NCBI GenBank assembly: GCA_947625735.1
Contig: CANQPL010000009.1
Span: 1-64,000 of the forward strand
DNA from: an uncultured Clostridia bacterium
GTDB taxonomy: Bacteria > Bacillota > Clostridia > Oscillospirales > Ruminococcaceae
Length of the DNA stretch: 64,000 nt
Reading direction: 5' to 3'
The position numbers and the translations under genes are program-made. Below are positions 59,542-64,000 of this stretch, piece by piece (position 1 is the stretch's first letter; every line of letters begins with the position of its first letter). The notes under the pieces were generated by a model, which searched no databases, was not told the DNA's origin, and saw only the letters and a list, made by a program, of their open reading frames with translations.

Positions 59542-60368
59542 TAGATTTTCACACCCATGCATTCCCCGACAGCCTTGCAAAAAGGGCAGTCGCTTCTTTG
59601 CAGGAGGGTGTGCGCAGAGCTGATGAGGGCTTTGACGACACTGCCTTTGCGGACGGTACGGCGGCGGGACTTTGCGGACTTATGGAAAAAAGCGGGGTTG
59701 CTCTTTCGGTGCTGCTTCCTGTGGCGACAAGACCCGGACAGCCTGACAGTATCAACAGGTGGGCGGCGGAGCTTTCGGAGAAATACCCTCAGATCATTCC
59801 CTTCGGAGCGGTTTTTCCCGATGAAAACGCTTTTCGTGAGCTGGAGAACATTGCGGCAAGGGGCTTTAAGGGAATAAAGCTCCACGGTGATTTTCAGGGG
59901 TTTTATGCAGACGAGCCGAGAATGACGGATATCTACCGCAGATGCGGAGAGCTTGGGCTTATTGTGGTACATCATGCGGGCTTTGACTGTGTATCTCCTC
60001 ATGATATCCATGTTACGCCCGAAAGAATGGCAAATGTGCTTGACAGGGTAAGCGGCGTTACATTTGTGCTTGCTCATATGGGCGGTGTGCGCTGCGAGGA
60101 CAGAGCCGCAGAGCTTCTTGACGGTGCGGAGGGGTTGTATGTGGATACATCCTATTCCGCAGGCAGGATCTCTCCTGAAAAGATGAGAATGTATATAGAC
60201 TCATTCGGTGCTGACAGAGTACTTTTTGCATCGGACAGCCCGTGGAACGATCCGTCAGAGGTAGCTGCTCTTATCGGGGACACAGGGATAAGCGAGAGTG
60301 AAAAGGAACTTATTTTTCATTGCAATGCCGAAAGGCTTCTGGGAATTTCCCGAATGGTTACAAATTGA
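59538..60368 (+). CDS. Amidohydrolase-2 family protein
   Basis: A 276-residue TIM-barrel amidohydrolase. Metal and catalytic residues are seen in MIDFHTHAFPD, GIKLHGDFQGF, VVHHAGFD, VLAHMGG and FASDSPWNDP. It is of the amidohydrolase-2 type that includes decarboxylases and lactonases; substrate unknown. ATG overlaps the HEPN stop (ATGA), so the three genes from 58761 form one operon, though a functional link is not obvious. Confidence 0.87.
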   Translation: MIDFHTHAFPDSLAKRAVASLQEGVRRADEGFDDTAFADGTAAGLCGLMEKSGVALSVLLPVATRPGQPDSINRWAAELSEKYPQIIPFGAVFPDENAFRELENIAARGFKGIKLHGDFQGFYADEPRMTDIYRRCGELGLIVVHHAGFDCVSPHDIHVTPERMANVLDRVSGVTFVLAHMGGVRCEDRAAELLDGAEGLYVDTSYSAGRISPEKMRMYIDSFGADRVLFASDSPWNDPSEVAALIGDTGISESEKELIFHCNAERLLGISRMVTN

Positions 60369-60508
60369 CATAAAATGTTACAGAATACACAACCCTTTTC
60401 ACAGGCTTTACACTTTTTTTAGGGCTTGTGTACAGCTAAAACAGTCTTATTTTGACTTTTTGTATAAAAACACATAATAATTGGTTACAATTTGGTTAAA
60501 TTAACATA

Positions 60509-60537
60509 TTGCTAATTTTTAGTCAAAATGCTATAAT
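60509..60537 (+). promoter_or_regulatory. Probable promoter of the type IV pilus operon
   Basis: TTGCTA (60509-60514) and TATAAT (60532-60537) are 17 bp apart. The gap from 60369 to 60617 is AT-rich, holds no gene, and has a second TTGACT-like box near 60453. Confidence 0.6.
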
Positions 60538-60617
60538 AATATATATTCGGAATATCGGCTCAGAAAAGGTCGTTTTTTCGGAATGAAGTTATTGTATTTC
60601 GGAGGTGTCACAGCTTA

Positions 60618-61811
60618 ATGAAAACTTATATCTATACGGCTACCGACGTTCAGGGCAACACCGTCAAGAATCAGAAAATGAACGCCGAAGACGTAAACGA
60701 CTTCCTCGAAAAGATCCACGAAAAAGGTCTTTTCTGCTCCAGCTACAGGGAAGCCAAAAGCGATGACGGAAAGAGCATGTACAAATTCTCCACAAAGGAT
60801 ATGTCCTATGACTGCCGTCAGATGTCAGCGATGCTTACCTCGGGTCTTACTCTGGTAAAGGCTCTGGAGATCATGCAGAGAGAGCAGACAAAAGAGGGTC
60901 CCAAGAAGATCTACCGTGAGCTTTACGAATCCGTGCAGAAGGGTACTTCCTTTTCCGATGCGGTCAAGGCGCAGGACGGTGCATTCCCCAACTTCTTCAT
61001 CTCCATGATCGAGGCTGGCGAGACGTCGGGTAACCTTGACGTTGTAATGCAGAAGCTCGAGAAACAGTTCGATAACGATGCAAAGCTCAACGGCAAGATC
61101 AAAAGCTCGCTCACGTATCCTATTATACTGGGTATCCTCTGCGTTGCTATCGTAATTGGTATGTTCACATTCATCATGCCTACATTCAAGGATCTGCTGT
61201 CAGAGGAGGACATGAAGGGTCTGACAGGTGCGCTTTTTGCATTTTCCGACTTCATCAAGGCTTACTGGTACATACTCGTAGCGGTTGTTCTGTTGGTAGT
61301 TTTTGCCATTAGATATGCTCTTAAAGTCCCCGACATCAGATACAAGTTTGACCAGCTTATTACGAAAATGAAGCCTGTAGGTCCTCTGGTAGTAAAGATC
61401 TACACTGCACGCTTCGGTTCTACTCTTGCATCTCTTTATTCATCAGGTATTCCTATGGTTGAATGCCTTGCAAAATCCTCCAATATCCTTAACAACAGCT
61501 ACGTTTCCAAGAAGTTCGAGACGGTCATAGACGAGGTAAAGCAGGGCGAATCCCTGTCGGTGGCTATTCAGAGAACAGGCATATTTGAGTCAATGTTCAC
61601 TTCTATCATCTACGTAGGTGAAGAGGCGGGCGCACTTGATACCATTCTTACAAAATCCGCAGCTTTCTATCAGGAGGAAGCGGACGAAGCCGTAACAAGA
61701 CTGGTAGGACTTATCGAGCCTGTCATGATCATCTTCATGGGTGTCTGCGTAGGTCTGGTTATCGCAGGTATCCTCCCCGCAATCTACAACTCCATGGGCA
61801 ACATCGCATAA
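60618..61811 (+). CDS. pilC: Type IV pilus assembly protein PilC (T2SF)
   Basis: A 397-residue protein with the double T2SF domain: SAMLTSGLTLVKALEIMQ and SMIEAGETSGNLDVVMQKL in the first half, LASLYSSGIPMVECLAKSSNIL and SIIYVGEEAGALDTIL in the second. Three membrane helices lie near residues 165-195, 215-237 and 365-390. It is the inner-membrane platform protein of type IV pili. GGAGGTG precedes the ATG. No pilB or pilT ATPase gene lies in front of it here. Confidence 0.92.
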   Translation: MKTYIYTATDVQGNTVKNQKMNAEDVNDFLEKIHEKGLFCSSYREAKSDDGKSMYKFSTKDMSYDCRQMSAMLTSGLTLVKALEIMQREQTKEGPKKIYRELYESVQKGTSFSDAVKAQDGAFPNFFISMIEAGETSGNLDVVMQKLEKQFDNDAKLNGKIKSSLTYPIILGILCVAIVIGMFTFIMPTFKDLLSEEDMKGLTGALFAFSDFIKAYWYILVAVVLLVVFAIRYALKVPDIRYKFDQLITKMKPVGPLVVKIYTARFGSTLASLYSSGIPMVECLAKSSNILNNSYVSKKFETVIDEVKQGESLSVAIQRTGIFESMFTSIIYVGEEAGALDTILTKSAAFYQEEADEAVTRLVGLIEPVMIIFMGVCVGLVIAGILPAIYNSMGNIA

Positions 61812-61900
61812 ATTCCGAAAGGACACTATCGGCTGTACGGGAGGCAGCTCCCGTACATGACGAAAAAATAAATTAAAAAATAATTTGTGAGGTGACGAGA

Positions 61901-63466
61901 ATGCTTTCATTTGATATTACTGACAGACACGTCCGCATTGTACGCGGTACTGAATCAGGCGGCAGGATAAGGATCTCATCTGCGTCCTCCATCGACGTTC
62001 AGGAGGGTCTGATCGTAAATGGTCATATAAAAGATATTCCGAAAATGGCAACCATCATCAACGACGAGCTTAAGCAGAGACGTATGGACGATAAAGAGGC
62101 AGTTGTTACACTGTCGTCAAACCTTGTTATTTTCAGAGAGCTGCGTATCCCCAAGGCAAAGAGCAGTGCAGAGCTGCTCACAATGGTAACCAATCAGATG
62201 CAGCATACTATGGGTATTGCAGAGGAGTACTCAATTTCCTACTCTATCGCAGGTGAGGTAGAGGAGGAGGGCGTACAGGCACTGAAGATTCTGGCTACTG
62301 CCTGCCCCTTTGAAGTGGTTGACTGCTTCAGAAAGGTATTCTCCATGCTTTCTATCTCCCTGAAATCCGTATCGGTATCCTGTAACGCTATAACGAGAAT
62401 TATCCTCAGCGATAAGAAGATAGCGAACAAGATGCCAATGCTGGTAGTTCAGGTAGACCCCAACTTCGTAAGCCTTAACCTTTACGAGGACAATCAGCTT
62501 TCCTTCTCAAGATTTGCATCTATTGACCCTATCGACTATGATAATTCAGAGGACTATGTTTACGAGGCGGTAAACGAGAATATTTACCGTATGCTCCAGT
62601 TCCATAAGTCCAGAAATCCCGAAAATCCCATTCAGAATGTTATTTTCTACGGTGATACGGGCGAATACATACGTCTTACCAACTATCTGGAGGGCATGGA
62701 TATCTCCACAAGCCTTTTAGGTGTTCCGGGAAATATTTCGGGTTATGAGAATATCGAGTTCCAGGCTTATGCAAATGCTATAGGTGCAATGTATCGAAGC
62801 GACAGAAAAACAGACCGTATAAATCTCCTTGAAACCGATTCCTCCGCAGGTAAAACCGAGGCAGGCTCCAGCTTCTTTATTCAGGTAGCAATTGCGGCAG
62901 GTCTTTCCGCAGCAGTTGTGGCAGCCGTTTACTTCGGCTTTAATAACCACATCAACAGCAATGATAAGGAAATTGCCGAGATAGATGAGTGGATGAATGC
63001 TCCCGAGCAGGTGCAGCTCAGTGAAGAAGTAGATGCGACCGAGGTAAAGATCGGCAAGGTTGAGCTTTATAAAACCGATCTGGATAATGCCGCATACAAC
63101 TTTGACACCAAGCCTGATTTTACAAAAGAGTTAGTTGAAACTCTGACTGCAACTCTTCAGGAAAATGACTGCGACTGGAGAACGCTTACCATTGAATCCG
63201 GTCACGTTATGCTGGAATGCTTCACCGAAGAAAATACGAATCCAAACCTTGCAGTAGCAGCAATCTATGATCTTGACAGATTTGATAATATTCTTTATAC
63301 GGGCTTTCAGATTGAGGAAGCCGGCGTAGAAAATGAGATCACCGGCGCTGAATCCACTGTAGGCGGATATACATTTAATGTAGAATTCGAGCTTCGTCCG
63401 AATGAAGTAGAATGGGCAGAGGAAGAAGCACCGGAAGAAACTCCCGATGAAGCTGTAGAGGAATGA
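61901..63466 (+). CDS. PilM-PilN fusion protein
   Basis: A 521-residue protein. Residues 1 to about 300 are the actin-like PilM domain (LSFDITDRHVRIVRG, VTLSSNLVIFRELRIP, NVIFYGDTGEYIRLTNYL). A membrane helix lies near 324-346 (SSFFIQVAIAAGLSAAVVAAVYFGF), and a C-terminal extracytoplasmic domain of about 170 residues ends in an acidic tail (EEEAPEETPDEAVEE). PilM is normally soluble and binds the tail of membrane-bound PilN; here both appear joined. ATG 61901 has GAGGTG six bases upstream. Confidence 0.82.
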   Translation: MLSFDITDRHVRIVRGTESGGRIRISSASSIDVQEGLIVNGHIKDIPKMATIINDELKQRRMDDKEAVVTLSSNLVIFRELRIPKAKSSAELLTMVTNQMQHTMGIAEEYSISYSIAGEVEEEGVQALKILATACPFEVVDCFRKVFSMLSISLKSVSVSCNAITRIILSDKKIANKMPMLVVQVDPNFVSLNLYEDNQLSFSRFASIDPIDYDNSEDYVYEAVNENIYRMLQFHKSRNPENPIQNVIFYGDTGEYIRLTNYLEGMDISTSLLGVPGNISGYENIEFQAYANAIGAMYRSDRKTDRINLLETDSSAGKTEAGSSFFIQVAIAAGLSAAVVAAVYFGFNNHINSNDKEIAEIDEWMNAPEQVQLSEEVDATEVKIGKVELYKTDLDNAAYNFDTKPDFTKELVETLTATLQENDCDWRTLTIESGHVMLECFTEENTNPNLAVAAIYDLDRFDNILYTGFQIEEAGVENEITGAESTVGGYTFNVEFELRPNEVEWAEEEAPEETPDEAVEE

Positions 63467-63480
63467 GGTGAATCTGAATT

Positions 63481-64000
63481 ATGAATATGAAACTTTCACA
63501 CAGAGACAAGATAATCTTTCTTGTTGTTACGGTTGTTGTTGTTATCGGACTTGGAATATGGTTTTTGCTAAAGCCGAGATACGAGGATATGAAAGCATCT
63601 GATGATCGTTTAGTTGCAAAGCAGGCTGAGAGAGATGAGCTTCAGGCGAAGATAGATACGCTTCCGGACCTGAAAAAGACTCTTGAAAACAAGGTAGACG
63701 AAGTTGTCGAGCGTCAGGAGGACTTTATCAGTGAGCGTGAGATACCCGAGACATATCAGATAAACACTTATCTTATGGATCTTCTTGCACCGTCAGAGAT
63801 TGAAATCACAGGCATGGATCATAACGTTCTTGAGGGTACAGAGCTTGAGGAATATACCTACAACAGACGTGCGCTGGGGTATGACATGAAGATGAACGGG
63901 GATATCGCAAATCAGCTCCCCGAAGATGTCTACAATGCATATAACAACAGCTACCCTGCACCTAATCCGTCGGTTATCACGGCTGCAACAGTAGTTACGA
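63481..64000 (+). CDS. PilO-like pilus assembly protein, cut by window end
   Basis: An open frame from ATG 63481 runs to the end of the window (173 codons, no stop). It has a short basic N-terminus, a membrane helix (IIFLVVTVVVVIGLGIWFL, residues 11-29), a coiled coil (EDMKASDDRLVAKQAERDELQAKIDTL) and a start of a periplasmic-type domain. This is the PilO layout, and it lies directly behind the PilM-PilN fusion, behind GAGGTG. Identity as pilO rests on topology and order. Confidence 0.78.
   Translation, partial: MNMKLSHRDKIIFLVVTVVVVIGLGIWFLLKPRYEDMKASDDRLVAKQAERDELQAKIDTLPDLKKTLENKVDEVVERQEDFISEREIPETYQINTYLMDLLAPSEIEITGMDHNVLEGTELEEYTYNRRALGYDMKMNGDIANQLPEDVYNAYNNSYPAPNPSVITAATVVT

Noticed and set aside
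1..64000. CRISPR arrays, rRNA, tRNA genes and insertion-sequence transposases
   Set aside because: I looked for regular spaced repeats, conserved rRNA/tRNA sequence and transposase-like proteins and found none; a covariance-model search would be needed to exclude a missed tRNA or small riboswitch.

Overview
The window looks like a chromosome segment of a Gram-positive, low-to-mid GC Clostridia member, most likely Ruminococcus or another Oscillospiraceae. The grounds are strong GGAGG-type ribosome sites, many TTGACT/TTGACA-17-TATAAT promoters, cotJ spore-coat genes, plant-glycan hydrolases (GH31, GH43) and a Firmicutes phage gene set. The species assignment is inference; no rRNA or tRNA gene was seen.

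Region 1 (1 to about 20,690) is the right-hand part of a temperate prophage whose left end lies outside the window. A lysogeny module on the plus strand (S24-type repressor, a zinc-ribbon protein, a large serine integrase) faces a leftward lytic program. That program holds Cro-like regulators, a recombination and replication block (DUF3102, Gp157, AAA ATPase, DUF669, SF2 helicase, VRR-NUC, D5 primase-helicase), a sigma-like regulator, terminase, portal and a minor capsid protein. The minor capsid protein carries a C-terminal polymorphic-toxin-like domain. Behind it come a putative immunity gene and a second, startless toxin tip with its own putative immunity gene. The two units share an identical 94-bp linker and similar terminators. 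A plus-strand hicAB plus relB-like island sits between the minor capsid and portal genes.

The integrase stop codon abuts a truncated cotJC (first 72 residues only) in an otherwise normal cotJA-cotJB-cotJC operon. The prophage has therefore integrated inside a spore-coat gene, and excision could restore it.

Region 2 (21.4-38 kb) holds an attenuated operon of a circularly permuted ATP-grasp protein, an alpha-E protein, a transglutaminase-like protein and two AstE/AspA-like proteins, the second lacking the zinc ligands. After it come OadG and OadB sodium-pump subunits, a CmpB-like membrane protein, an ABC transporter with LytTR and DUF3021 proteins, an SNF-family symporter, and a frameshifted hybrid histidine kinase next to a lipoprotein that fuses a solute-binding domain to a 5'-nucleotidase C-terminal domain.

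Region 3 (38-64 kb) is mostly housekeeping and metabolism: GH31, an AgrC/AgrA-like two-component pair, a macro-domain protein, GH43, a MetY-like sulfhydrylase, a PflA-like radical SAM protein, Tex, a NucS-like nuclease, an aminotransferase, TrpRS, small uncharacterised proteins, a YfcE-like phosphoesterase, an SGNH lipoprotein, a SUKH-3 protein, a degenerate MNT plus HEPN pair and an amidohydrolase. It ends with a type IV pilus assembly operon (pilC, a pilM-pilN fusion, a pilO-like gene cut by the window end).
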